Below, piece after piece: positions 15,166 through 23,742 of a stretch of 64,000 bases of DNA. Source of the DNA: Tsukamurella spumae (GTDB lineage: Bacteria; Actinomycetota; Actinomycetes; Mycobacteriales; Mycobacteriaceae); assembly GCF_012396015.1 (NCBI RefSeq), contig NZ_JAAXOQ010000018.1, forward strand, positions 28,457-92,456. Reading direction: 5' to 3'. The notes beneath the pieces are model-generated. The model had not been told where the DNA came from. It was given only the letters and a program-made list of their open reading frames with translations, and did not search any database. Within the stretch, counting starts at the first letter, position 1; every line of letters begins with the position of its first letter. Both the position numbers and the translations under genes were made by a program.

Positions 15166-15914
15166 GCCTCTGCACCACCTTCGTCGACCACCAGCTCGGC
15201 GGGAATCAGCTCCTTGGTCGGCTTCTCCCCGGTCTCCTCCTCGATGATCGCCAAGGCGGGGTTGTCTTCCTCGGTGATGACGTCGACCGTGACCGCCACC
15301 CCGTTCTTGGTGCCGAAGGCCACCAGGCTGCCGGCGTCCAAGTGTGGGTTGGAGGTGAGGATCTCGGCGCGCAGCGCACCGTCGACGCCGATGTAGTCGA
15401 CGGCGTCCATCGCGCAGGCGACGGCCTTGATGGCGGCGACGAAGTCGGCGCTGTGTTCGTCCTCCGGGTTGAAGCTCTTCTGCCGCTCCTGGTTGATCGT
15501 CCCGTACGCGCGGATCGAGGGGTCTTCCGCGCAGATCGCCCAGCCAGCGATCGTCTCGCCCTCAGCGTTCTCGGCTACGAGGCCCGCGGTGTAGAGCCGC
15601 ACGATCGGCGCCGCGGCCGCCTTCGTGGCCAGCTCCGCCGCGGCGCGCGCGCGGTCTTCCTCGAACCGCGCCCACGCGCGGTTCGAGACGGCCTCGTAGT
15701 CGATTCCAAGGCGCTTGCGCAGCTCCAGCTTGAAGGGCTTCCACAGGTACTTCGACTGGGTGCTGTTCTGCTGCGCGAGGCCGTCGAGCCACTCCCTGAT
15801 GCCCTTGGCGTCGTCTGCGGCCGCCAGGGATCGCAGCTCGTCGGCGGCCTGGGCGACACCGCCCTTGACCACGTCCTCGTTGCTGGGCCGCTTCTGCTTC
15901 GTCGCTGTTGCCAT
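15162..15914 (-). CDS. Hypothetical transfer-operon protein
   Basis: 250 residues. A helical, basic N-terminal part (1-110) is followed by a mixed alpha/beta part (APIVRLYTAGLVAEN...GWAICAED...ADFVAAIKAVACAMDAVDYIGV). The alternation faintly recalls an RNase H-like fold, but I see no conserved acidic triad, so no function is given. The ATG at 15914 follows AGAGAGGACCCACC. Confidence 0.7.
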   Translation of the reverse strand: MATATKQKRPSNEDVVKGGVAQAADELRSLAAADDAKGIREWLDGLAQQNSTQSKYLWKPFKLELRKRLGIDYEAVSNRAWARFEEDRARAAAELATKAAAAPIVRLYTAGLVAENAEGETIAGWAICAEDPSIRAYGTINQERQKSFNPEDEHSADFVAAIKAVACAMDAVDYIGVDGALRAEILTSNPHLDAGSLVAFGTKNGVAVTVDVITEEDNPALAIIEEETGEKPTKELIPAELVVDEGGAEA

Positions 15915-15972
15915 GGTGGGTCCTCTCTGTCTGTGGTGGAACGTATTTCGTTGGGGTTGGGATGGTGCGCGG

Positions 15973-16842
15973 CTACATGCCGAGACCGTGGGTGCGGCCC
16001 TGCGACGGGCCGGTGCCGCGGCCCTTGCGTGCCTTCGGCGCCGTTGCGCGGCTAACCGTGGGCTTGCCCGCACCCGGGAACGCGGCCCGGCCCACGCGGA
16101 GTGCACGCGCGAAATTGGGCGTCACCGCCGCGGCGGCCCCCTGCGTGAGCTTCATCGTCCGCGCCGTCTGGACCGGCGTGGCCGCCCGGCTCGTCTCAGC
16201 TGCCGGCGCCGGTGCGGGCAGTCGCGAGAGCCCGGCGTTGGCCTCCGCCTCGCGGGCCTCCGCGCTGGCCTTGTCGGCCTCGGCCGCGCTCTGCTTCGCC
16301 TGGCCCTGAGCTACGTTGGCGCGATCTTCCGCGCGGTCCTGACGGGAGAGGGCTTCGGCGGTTCCGGCCGCGTGCACGGGTGAGTCGGTGCCCTTCGCCG
16401 GCGGGTTGAGCTGCGCGTCCTCGACGTCGGTGGCGGTCGGCTTGTCCAGCTTGGGAAGCCAGTCCTTGAGGTGTACGCCGTGCTCGTTCTGGACGTGGTC
16501 CTCGATCTTCTTGAGCGCGGGCGCCGCCACGGGGATGTCGCCGCGGTAGTAGATCGCGGCGCGGGCCGCGTCGGCCACCTGGTCGTCCTTGCCCTTGACC
16601 GACTCCGCCCAGTTCGGCGTGAGCACGGCCCGCAGCTTCTCGTCGGCGACCCGCTTCGCCGCGGCCGCTTTCGCGAACGCTGCCTCCGCGGCCGCCTTGT
16701 CGTGCTTGGCAGCGTTCTGCGCCTTCTGCTCGCGGCGCCGAGCGTCGTGCTCGGCGAGCGCACCGAAGGCCATGTTGAACCGCATCAGCAGCTTGCCGGT
16801 GTCCTGGCCGATCTCGTCCAGTTCTGCGGGGCCGGTCATCAT
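15973..16842 (-). CDS. Coiled-coil protein ending in LGM
   Basis: 289 residues. Two strongly helical Ala/Lys/Glu-rich coiled-coil stretches (about 30-70 and 165-200) flank a globular piece (YYRGDIPVAAPALKKIED). The C-terminal 60 residues are basic and end SQGRTHGLGM, shared with another operon protein. GGAGGT lies just upstream; ATGs at 16842 and 16839 are adjacent, and the first overlaps the DUF4913 stop. Possibly a relaxosome scaffold or substrate; not recognised. Confidence 0.7.
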   Translation of the reverse strand: MMTGPAELDEIGQDTGKLLMRFNMAFGALAEHDARRREQKAQNAAKHDKAAAEAAFAKAAAAKRVADEKLRAVLTPNWAESVKGKDDQVADAARAAIYYRGDIPVAAPALKKIEDHVQNEHGVHLKDWLPKLDKPTATDVEDAQLNPPAKGTDSPVHAAGTAEALSRQDRAEDRANVAQGQAKQSAAEADKASAEAREAEANAGLSRLPAPAPAAETSRAATPVQTARTMKLTQGAAAAVTPNFARALRVGRAAFPGAGKPTVSRATAPKARKGRGTGPSQGRTHGLGM

Positions 16843-17306
16843 GCCACCTCCAGCATTGCGCGCTTCGCGGCGGCCGCTGTGATCTCCGACGGCAGCCGGT
16901 TGGCGATCTCGTGATCGTTGGCGGTGGAGGCGATCGAGCACCGCTCCAGCGGACCGGTCGGGGAGATGATGACGGCGAGGTGGTGATCGAGGTGATCGCG
17001 CATCCACACCGACATCCCGGTGTCCGGGTCGGTACTCAGGTGCTCCCAGGAGCGCCACAGCGCGGTGATCCGGACGAACACCTCGGGGTGTTCGTGCCAG
17101 TGTGCGCACCACTTCTTGTCCGAGGAGTCGGTGACGTGCCGCTCGACGAGCTCGCTGAAGACCTCCTCGAACCAATCGAAGACGGTCTCGTATTGCAGCG
17201 CGACCTCCTCGTCCTCGTCCTCGAGGTCCTCGTCGTACTCGGCTCCTGTCGACTCGTCGAGGTTCTGTGCCTTGCTCAGCGGCTCGAATTCGTCTTCCCA
17301 GCTCAT
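16839..17306 (-). CDS. DUF4913 domain protein
   Basis: 155 residues. After an acidic N-terminus, WCAHWHEHPEVFVRITALWRSWEHL...GMSVWMRDHLDHHLAVIISPTGPLERC (about 66-125) matches the DUF4913 signature found beside VirD4-like genes on actinobacterial plasmids. Function unknown; it may be an adaptor of the coupling protein, which is the next gene upstream. Ribosome site GAAGGAG at good spacing. Confidence 0.85.
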   Translation of the reverse strand: MSWEDEFEPLSKAQNLDESTGAEYDEDLEDEDEEVALQYETVFDWFEEVFSELVERHVTDSSDKKWCAHWHEHPEVFVRITALWRSWEHLSTDPDTGMSVWMRDHLDHHLAVIISPTGPLERCSIASTANDHEIANRLPSEITAAAAKRAMLEVA

Positions 17307-17382
17307 CGCTGCTCCTTCGTGGTGGTGATCGTGGTGGACATGCTGTGGTGACCTTTCGTTCAGGTGGTGGATGGGGAGAGCG

Positions 17383-19125
17383 TCAGGCGGGCTCGTACAG
17401 GTCGTTGGAGTCCTTGATCTTCTGCGCGTAGTCCTGCTCGAACCACGGCACGTTCGCGATGACCGTCGGGGGATTGCCCGAGGTGATGAGCACGGACCGG
17501 CCGAAGGCGAGGGCGGCGAGGTCGCGGACGCTCAGGGTGCGTCGCGTCTGGATCTGGCGGCTGGTGCTGTTGGAGCCACCGCCGCGGCCGCTGCTGCTCG
17601 AGGTCGACCGCTGCTCGTACTCGAAGTCGCCGATCAACTCCGAGATGAACGAGAGCGTCTCCTGCTCTTTGCTGCCGCCGAAGATGAAGCAGTTCGAGGC
17701 GCCGATCAGCTTCTTCATGCCCTCCGGGCCCCAGCACGCCACGCCCTGCGCCCAGGACTGGAGGATCGTCTGCACGAGGATGCCGCGCGAGCCCAAGTGG
17801 CTGTACTTATCGGGCAACTCCGACCAGCGGACCACGTTCGCGGCCTCGTCGAGTGGCACCGTCAGCGGCGTGCGGAGCCGACCGCCGGGCGATCGCGCGC
17901 CCAGCTCCTCGCCGGCCTCGATCACGGCGACCGTCAGGGCGGTCACGATGGCGCCGGCGGCACCCGGCCCCTCCATCGACAGCGAGTACAGCGTGCCGTA
18001 GCTGGTGACGAAGTCGTCCGGATCGAAGTGCGGCTTGCCCGTGCCGTCGTCGGTGATCCACCGGCGGATCTCCTGGAACCTCAGCACCGAGCACATCTTC
18101 TTGGCCGTGCCGAAGATGCCGTCGCGCTGCTTCTCGGTGAGGTTGATCCACTGCAGCAGCTCCTTGTAGTAGCTCTCGAAGCCGTGCGCAGCAAGGGGAT
18201 CGAGAAGCTCGCGGCACTGCTTCGGCGAGTTGACCATGTCCCACACGCGGGTGATGCAGGAGTCGGCGAGGGCGCAGCCGAGGATGATCGCGGCGAGGAG
18301 GTTCTGCCCCTCGGGCTCGAAGTAGGCGTCCTTCTTATCGCCGTCGCTGACCGAGCTGGCGAAGCGGTCGGCGAGCTTCGCGGCGCGCACGTCCTCCACG
18401 CCCGCGCGGCCGGTCACCCAGGTAAGCGGGTTCCACCACCAGGTCGGCTCACCGTCGGCGACCGACTGCGGGTCGAAGATCCACACCGGTCCCCGCGACT
18501 CGCGATACAACCTGGTCGCGTCGAGCACGTCCCGTTTGTTCGAGGTGGTCACGACGGCGCCCGGTGCGCCCATGATCCAAGGGATCACCAGTGAGGTCGA
18601 CTTGCCGCGGCGCGGGCCCATGATGACCGTGACGAGGTCCTCGTAGCTGCCGTACAGGAACCGCCCGGACTTGACCTCGGCGCCGAGCAGCACCCCGGGG
18701 ACGACGTTGTCCGGGATGAGGACGCGCAGGCGAGCGGCCTTCTCCCGCACCGCTTGCTCAGAGAGTGAGTCCAGCTCCTTGCCGCTGGCCAGGTGCGGGA
18801 GGGCGGCGTCGACGGGCTTATCCGGGACGGAGCGGGTCGAACGCCACTGGTAGATCACGTACCCGATGGCGATTGTCCCGCCGAGGAGCACCGCGCTCAC
18901 GATCGTTTCGACGATGCCGAAGCTCAAGGTGCCCTTGATCGCCGCGCCGGGCAGGCCCAGCGGCGTCGAGGCCGGCACCGCGCGGCCGCCGACCCATGCG
19001 CCGACCGCCGTAGCGATCCAGACGATCGTCGCAATGCCCGCGACGATGCCCAGGCCCACCGCAATCAGGAGGGTGTTTTCACCCCCGCGGGGCTGCATCG
19101 GCTTTCCGGGGACTGGTGTTGGCAT
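17383..19125 (-). CDS. VirD4/TraG-type coupling ATPase
   Basis: 580 residues. Two N-terminal TM helices (about 18-45 and 70-92) precede the motor: Walker A MGPRRGKST (169-177), Walker B LTVPLDEAANV (421-431) and the coupling-protein signature WSQGVACWG-like stretch (SWAQGVACWGPEG). A Ser/Gly-rich insert lies near 520-545. It feeds relaxosome DNA into the T4SS. ATG at 19125 with AAGGAG upstream. It sits downstream of the channel genes and upstream of DUF4913, as in other actinobacterial conjugative plasmids. Confidence 0.9.
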   Translation of the reverse strand: MPTPVPGKPMQPRGGENTLLIAVGLGIVAGIATIVWIATAVGAWVGGRAVPASTPLGLPGAAIKGTLSFGIVETIVSAVLLGGTIAIGYVIYQWRSTRSVPDKPVDAALPHLASGKELDSLSEQAVREKAARLRVLIPDNVVPGVLLGAEVKSGRFLYGSYEDLVTVIMGPRRGKSTSLVIPWIMGAPGAVVTTSNKRDVLDATRLYRESRGPVWIFDPQSVADGEPTWWWNPLTWVTGRAGVEDVRAAKLADRFASSVSDGDKKDAYFEPEGQNLLAAIILGCALADSCITRVWDMVNSPKQCRELLDPLAAHGFESYYKELLQWINLTEKQRDGIFGTAKKMCSVLRFQEIRRWITDDGTGKPHFDPDDFVTSYGTLYSLSMEGPGAAGAIVTALTVAVIEAGEELGARSPGGRLRTPLTVPLDEAANVVRWSELPDKYSHLGSRGILVQTILQSWAQGVACWGPEGMKKLIGASNCFIFGGSKEQETLSFISELIGDFEYEQRSTSSSSGRGGGSNSTSRQIQTRRTLSVRDLAALAFGRSVLITSGNPPTVIANVPWFEQDYAQKIKDSNDLYEPA

Positions 19126-19154
19126 GTCTTCTCCTTCGTGAACGGTGTTGGTGG

Positions 19155-19748
19155 TCAGCCGAAGTCGGTGACGGTGAGGTTCGACACGAGCCATTCGGCG
19201 TCGACTTGTTCGAGAGTCACGCGGACCGCGAACGTCGCGTACGCCGAGGGTGCGCCCGTGGTGGGTTGCAGAATCTGCGTGACGATTGCCCGGAGCGTCG
19301 TCGTCCGCGGGTTGGTTGTGATCGGCACACTGACCATTGCGTCGGCCGGGACGGTCGCGGTGACGAGCGTCTTCTCCGCAGCCCACGTGCTCCACAGCGC
19401 GATGGGACGCACCGGCCCGGAACGCTTCTCGACCGAAGCTTTCGCCTCGCCGGTCAGTCGCGGAAGGGCGCGTACCGCGGCATCGGCGGGGGAGCGGTCG
19501 GTGGCCGGTTCCCAGCTGTACATCGTGGTCAGCACCGAGGAGGCCACCTGGCGGGCGTCGCCGACGGCGACGCCGCCGCCGTGATCGTGGCCGTCGTGCT
19601 CGGAGGTGCCGCCGCCGTCACCGGTGACGGCGTCGATGATCCAGGCGGAGATGCCCGTCACGGCCATGGCGATGGCGATGACGGCCACCAGCGCGGCGAT
19701 CTTGCGCGGCACGCCACCTGGGCCGTTGAGAGTTGGGATCCATCGCAT
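19155..19748 (-). CDS. Bitopic membrane protein, VirB8-like candidate
   Basis: 197 residues: one TM helix (about 17-40), a His/Gly/Asp-rich linker (HDGHDHGGG) and a C-terminal domain of about 130 residues with alternating strands (TFAVRVTLEQVDAEWLVSNLTVTDFG). One TM plus an NTF2-like domain is the architecture of VirB8/TcpC channel scaffolds, though identity rests on layout. The start overlaps the hydrolase stop (TAATG). Confidence 0.6.
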   Translation of the reverse strand: MRWIPTLNGPGGVPRKIAALVAVIAIAMAVTGISAWIIDAVTGDGGGTSEHDGHDHGGGVAVGDARQVASSVLTTMYSWEPATDRSPADAAVRALPRLTGEAKASVEKRSGPVRPIALWSTWAAEKTLVTATVPADAMVSVPITTNPRTTTLRAIVTQILQPTTGAPSAYATFAVRVTLEQVDAEWLVSNLTVTDFG

Positions 19749-21520
19749 TACGAGAGGCCTCCTGCCTGGAACGCCGGGATGCGCGAGAGAATCCGCGCGA
19801 CATACGGCTGGGTCTGGATCGAGTAGTCGCCGCCGCTCGGCATCCCGCCGGCGTTGAGCACGGCCGCCTCGCCGGCGTTGTACCCGGCGAGGTAAAGCCC
19901 CTGGGCGCCGCCGACTCCGGGGCGGACCTTCCCGGATGCGATTGCGCCGTCGATGATTTTGGCGATGGTGCACATGTAGTCGCCCTGGCTCATCACGGCG
20001 TCGCCGATCGAGTTGATGTCGATCTTCCCGTCGCCGTCCCAGTCCTTGCCGTACCGTTTCCACGTCTCGGGCATGAACTGCGCCGGGCCGCCGGCCCCGG
20101 TCACCGAGACGGGGGCGTTCTCGCCCCAGCGGAAGCCGTTCTCCTGCTCGAGCTGTGCGGCGATCAGGGAGCTCTTGATCTGCGGGCACATCGTGCCGGC
20201 CTTGCGGATCCACGGATCGAACGCGGGCGGGACCTTGCCCGGTCCCAGGTTGTCGGCTCCGCCGCCGCCGGGGTAGTTGCCGCCGCTGCCGTCTCCGCAC
20301 TGCTGCGACGGTGCGCCGCCCGGGCCCGCGACGGCGCCGGGGGCGACGTCGCCGCCGAGGACGCGATCGGGCGCGGTCCAGTGGACGTGATCGCGGTGAT
20401 CGGCGAGCGTACCGGGGTCGAAGCCGTAGGGCTTGCCCATGGAGATGTTGCGGTTGAACGGGGGTACGCCCCAGATCAGCTCGCGGGAGTCGGGGAAGTT
20501 GGTGGCGATCCACTCCGCGACCGCGGGCAGGCGGGACAGGTCACCGCCGATGTCGATCGCGAGGCCGCGGTTGTGGTTGTCCGGCCGGCCGAGGACCTGC
20601 GTGGTCCGGGTCGCCGAGACCAGGGTGACCTCGGGGAAGGCTGTGCGGACCAGGTCCCACGAGCGCTGCTGCCCGGCGGTGGTGATGCCCTCACCCGAGA
20701 TGTTGCCGAAGGAGACGTAGCCGCCCACGCGGCCGCCGGTGCTGTCCTTCTGGCCCGCGGTGGTGTTCTTCGAGAATTCACCCGGTACACCGGCCTGCTG
20801 TGCAACGGGCGCGGGCGCGGGTGTGGTCGGGGGAGCGCGCGGCGCCGACGGCGTCTGGCCCGCCTGGTCGGCCACCGGCGAAGGCGTCGGCGCGGCCGCG
20901 GCAGGGAGCCCGCCCGGCTCCCCGGCCCGCGCGAGCCACGGCGCCGGATCGACAGCGTTGCCGCCGGTGCCGACATAGCCGCCGGGGTGGATCTCGAAGT
21001 GCAGGTGCGGGCCGGTGGACTGGCCGTTGTTGCCCTCCTTGGCGATGAGCTGGCCGGCCTTGACCGTCTGGCCGACCTTCACCAGCACCCCTTCGGGGAA
21101 CATGTGGCCGTACAGGCTGGAGACCTTCTTGCCGCCGAGGTTGTGCTCGACGATGATCCACTGGCCGAAGCCGTTCGCTGCGCCGGCATGGGTAACGACA
21201 CCGTCGGCGAAGGCGTAGATCGGCGTGCCCAGCTCGCCAGCGAGGTCCTGGCCGTTGTGCTGGCCACCTTCTCGCGGCCCGAAGCCACTGGTCAGCGTGT
21301 ACGTGCCCTGCTTCATGGGCTTGACGGTGCCCTCCGATGAAGGGACAGCCGGGGTGCCGGCACCGTCGGCCGCGGCACCCGGTGCGGTGCCGATCGGCAG
21401 GCAATCGTCGTCGCTGGCTCCGATGATCGCGACGAAGCCCACCAGGATCACGAGCAAGAGCACGACCGCGGCCGAGATGAGGGTCATGACGGCCTTGCTG
21501 CCGCCACCGTTGCTATCCAT
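19748..21520 (-). CDS. Three-domain peptidoglycan hydrolase (M23 + M15-like + lytic transglycosylase)
   Basis: 590 residues with an N-terminal TM anchor (about 10-34). Domain 1 is an M23 endopeptidase: HNGQDL (88-93) and GPHLHFE (170-176). Domain 2 has NHNRGLAIDI (315-324) and HRDHVHW (375-381), as in M15-type and ARB_07466-like carboxypeptidases. Domain 3 is an SLT lytic transglycosylase: QLEQENGFRW, GPAQFMPETWKRYG, YNAGEAAV. It is the VirB1-type wall opener of the channel, with three cutting activities in one chain. Start directly after AGGACAGCGC. Confidence 0.88.
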   Translation of the reverse strand: MDSNGGGSKAVMTLISAAVVLLLVILVGFVAIIGASDDDCLPIGTAPGAAADGAGTPAVPSSEGTVKPMKQGTYTLTSGFGPREGGQHNGQDLAGELGTPIYAFADGVVTHAGAANGFGQWIIVEHNLGGKKVSSLYGHMFPEGVLVKVGQTVKAGQLIAKEGNNGQSTGPHLHFEIHPGGYVGTGGNAVDPAPWLARAGEPGGLPAAAAPTPSPVADQAGQTPSAPRAPPTTPAPAPVAQQAGVPGEFSKNTTAGQKDSTGGRVGGYVSFGNISGEGITTAGQQRSWDLVRTAFPEVTLVSATRTTQVLGRPDNHNRGLAIDIGGDLSRLPAVAEWIATNFPDSRELIWGVPPFNRNISMGKPYGFDPGTLADHRDHVHWTAPDRVLGGDVAPGAVAGPGGAPSQQCGDGSGGNYPGGGGADNLGPGKVPPAFDPWIRKAGTMCPQIKSSLIAAQLEQENGFRWGENAPVSVTGAGGPAQFMPETWKRYGKDWDGDGKIDINSIGDAVMSQGDYMCTIAKIIDGAIASGKVRPGVGGAQGLYLAGYNAGEAAVLNAGGMPSGGDYSIQTQPYVARILSRIPAFQAGGLS

Positions 21521-21530
21521 GCGCTGTCCT
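21521..21530 (-). repeat. Start-associated leader motif
   Basis: AGGACAGCGC fused directly to the ATG at 21520. Confidence 0.75.
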
Positions 21531-21631
21531 CGGTTGAGGGTGGTGCGACGTCCGGGTGAGTCCTCGGATGTGGTCTGGGATGCCGCCCAGGCCAGACGAA
21601 CTCGGTGGTCGCCGCGGTGTCAGATCAGGTG

Positions 21632-21919
21632 TTAGAAGTTGACCTCCTGTTGTGTCACGGCTTGAGTAAACGCCTTCGCCGCCTCGAGGCGGGCCTGCAA
21701 CTCGCGGACTGCCACGGATTCGGGATCGCGATCGACGCCGGCCTCGTCGCACCAGCGCACGACCGCGTTCGGCGAGAACGGGATGTGCTCCGCGGCGGCC
21801 TTCACCGCGGCCCATCGGCTCATGGCGGTCGTGTCGAGGAGCTGCTGGACGTGCGCGCAGGTGGCCGCGCGCAGTTCCGGGGTTGCGCGGTTGCCGGTGC
21901 TGCGCATGATCGGGCTCAC
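21632..21919 (-). CDS. Small HTH protein, transposase-OrfA-like fold
   Basis: 95 residues from a GTG overlapping the VirB4 stop (GTGA); an ATG at 21907 is the alternative. Residues about 28-60 (SRWAAVKAAAEHIPFSPNAVVRWCDEAG) form an HTH like those in IS3 OrfA proteins, followed by a C-terminal helix with coiled-coil character. Such proteins occur in actinobacterial transfer operons and may regulate the operon. About 110 bases separate it from the hydrolase gene. Confidence 0.65.
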   Translation of the reverse strand: MSPIMRSTGNRATPELRAATCAHVQQLLDTTAMSRWAAVKAAAEHIPFSPNAVVRWCDEAGVDRDPESVAVRELQARLEAAKAFTQAVTQQEVNF

Positions 21920-23742
21920 TGGGCCGCCGCCATCTTCGTCTCGAACCGCTTGCTGGTCGCGTGCATCTCCACCTCGGTCTCGCGCCGCACCACCGACGTC
22001 TGGATCGGAATGCCGGGCTGCTGGTCGGACTCGCTGGTCTTGATCAGGAACTTGCCCATGCCGGGCGGCAGGCGCCGCTCGAACTTCGCCGCGGTGTTGT
22101 GGATCGGCGCGGCGGGGTCGTCGATCGGGTTGGTGCCCGAGGCCCACTCCGAGAGCTGACCGGCCTCCTTCCGGGTGAACTTCGTGACCGACTCCAGCCG
22201 GGAGACCTCGTCGGGCGGGATCGGCCCGTAGACCTTCGCGCGGGCGCGCTCGATGAAGCCGAGCGCCTTCGCACGCTCAGCCGTCGAGTCGAAGGCACCG
22301 AGGTCCTTGATGGTGTGCGTGATCATCGTGGTGGCCACGCCGATGGTGCGCTGGACACGGGTCAGCTCGTCGACGCGGTCGACGACGCCGCCGCCCGTGG
22401 AGAGCACGCGGGCGAGCTCGTCCATGACCGCGTGGAAGTTCAGCTGCGGGCCGAGGTCGTGATCGGCGAGGGTGTTCGCCGCCTCGATCGAGGCGAAGCC
22501 CTCGGACCAGCACGCCAGGAGCGTGGCCGCGCGGAGCTTGCCGTTGCCCTCGGGCACGCGGGAGATGTCGATGCAGATCGGCCGCCCGGAGGTGATATCG
22601 AGCTGCTCGCTGGTCTGCGCGTTGAAGATCGACCCGAACGGACCGCGGATCACGGCGGTCAGGGTCTGGCGCAGGCGCAGAGTGAGCGCGAAGTAGTCAT
22701 CGCGGGCACGCTGGCCCCACGGGTCCGTCGCGTCGCCGCTGTACGCGCCGGATGCCTCGATCAGGTCGTCAGGACCCTCGCGGAAGACGTTGAGCAGGTC
22801 CTGGAGTAGAGGCGGATTCTCCGGCGTGAATCGCGGGTTCTTGGCGAGCACCCGCAGCCCCGCCGCGATCATCGTCTCCTCGTAGTCCTCGATCTTGCTG
22901 CCGCGCACCATCTCCAGCAGCGATGCGGTCACGAGCACCTGCCGGGCCTCCACAGCCAGCCGGACGCCGTCCTGGGCCTTCCTGGGCACCCTGTGCAGGA
23001 TCTGACCCAGGGCGCCGACGCCGAGCGGGTTCATCGACTTCGCGCCCCAACCGAGGTCAATGATCTGGCCGCCCATGTGCTCGATCGCGGTGCGGTAGTC
23101 CGGCTTGATGTCGCCGAGGATCAGCGGGACGTCTCCGTGCGCGACGTCGCCGATCACGATGCGCCGCTGGAGCGTGCTCTTGCCGTAGCCGTTGAGGGCC
23201 AGGACGAACGCCGACGGGGCGGTGAGCAGGCCTGCGGCGTACCAGGAGAGCGGATCGAATCCCGCGGGCTGGCCTGTCTCCAGGTGCGTGCCCAGCGGAG
23301 TGCCGATCATCGGCGCGTTCGCGCCGACGGCGAAGGGGAACAGGCCGGCGACCTGAGCGGTCGTGCCGCGCCACTCCGAGACGCGCTCGATCACCCGCAT
23401 GTTGCCGCCGCCGCGCCCTTGGAAGCCGGTGGGGGTCTCGCGGAGCATCGGAACGTCGAAGCGCATCTCCGAGTTGGCCGCATCGAGGATGCGCTGGCGC
23501 AGCGCGTTGTCGCGGTTGAGCCGCACGCGGGCGTTGATCCGCCCCAGCGCGGTCCCGGTGCGGCTGAGCTCCTCAAGGATGTCGCGGTCGTAGTCGCTCA
23601 GCGGCGTCGCGGTCGGTTCGACCTTCGCCGACTTCTTCGCCGACTCCTTGCCACGGACCGACAGTTCGCCGGCGTGCAGTCGAAGGATCTGCTCCTCGTC
23701 GGCGTCGCCCGGCCGCGAGTGCTTTCCCAGTGTCATCGTCAT
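21916..23742 (-). CDS. VirB4-type motor ATPase (separate C-terminal part)
   Basis: 608 residues. Walker A ALNGYGKSTL (182-191), DIKPDYR and the Walker B region NFHAVMDELARVL (436-447), then THTIKDLG and a C-terminal GxGKFLIKTSE stretch, as in VirB4/TraC motors. It lacks the VirB4 N-terminal domain; that region is instead encoded by the two upstream genes. It powers channel assembly and transfer. The start at 23742 overlaps the preceding stop (ATGA). Confidence 0.85.
   Translation of the reverse strand: MTMTLGKHSRPGDADEEQILRLHAGELSVRGKESAKKSAKVEPTATPLSDYDRDILEELSRTGTALGRINARVRLNRDNALRQRILDAANSEMRFDVPMLRETPTGFQGRGGGNMRVIERVSEWRGTTAQVAGLFPFAVGANAPMIGTPLGTHLETGQPAGFDPLSWYAAGLLTAPSAFVLALNGYGKSTLQRRIVIGDVAHGDVPLILGDIKPDYRTAIEHMGGQIIDLGWGAKSMNPLGVGALGQILHRVPRKAQDGVRLAVEARQVLVTASLLEMVRGSKIEDYEETMIAAGLRVLAKNPRFTPENPPLLQDLLNVFREGPDDLIEASGAYSGDATDPWGQRARDDYFALTLRLRQTLTAVIRGPFGSIFNAQTSEQLDITSGRPICIDISRVPEGNGKLRAATLLACWSEGFASIEAANTLADHDLGPQLNFHAVMDELARVLSTGGGVVDRVDELTRVQRTIGVATTMITHTIKDLGAFDSTAERAKALGFIERARAKVYGPIPPDEVSRLESVTKFTRKEAGQLSEWASGTNPIDDPAAPIHNTAAKFERRLPPGMGKFLIKTSESDQQPGIPIQTSVVRRETEVEMHATSKRFETKMAAAQ

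Noticed and set aside
13498..15396. 632-codon + strand frame
   Set aside because: Antisense to four coupled minus-strand genes; composition is that of a high-GC shadow frame.
19733..21340. 535-codon + strand frame
   Set aside because: Antisense to the three-domain hydrolase, whose catalytic motifs are intact.
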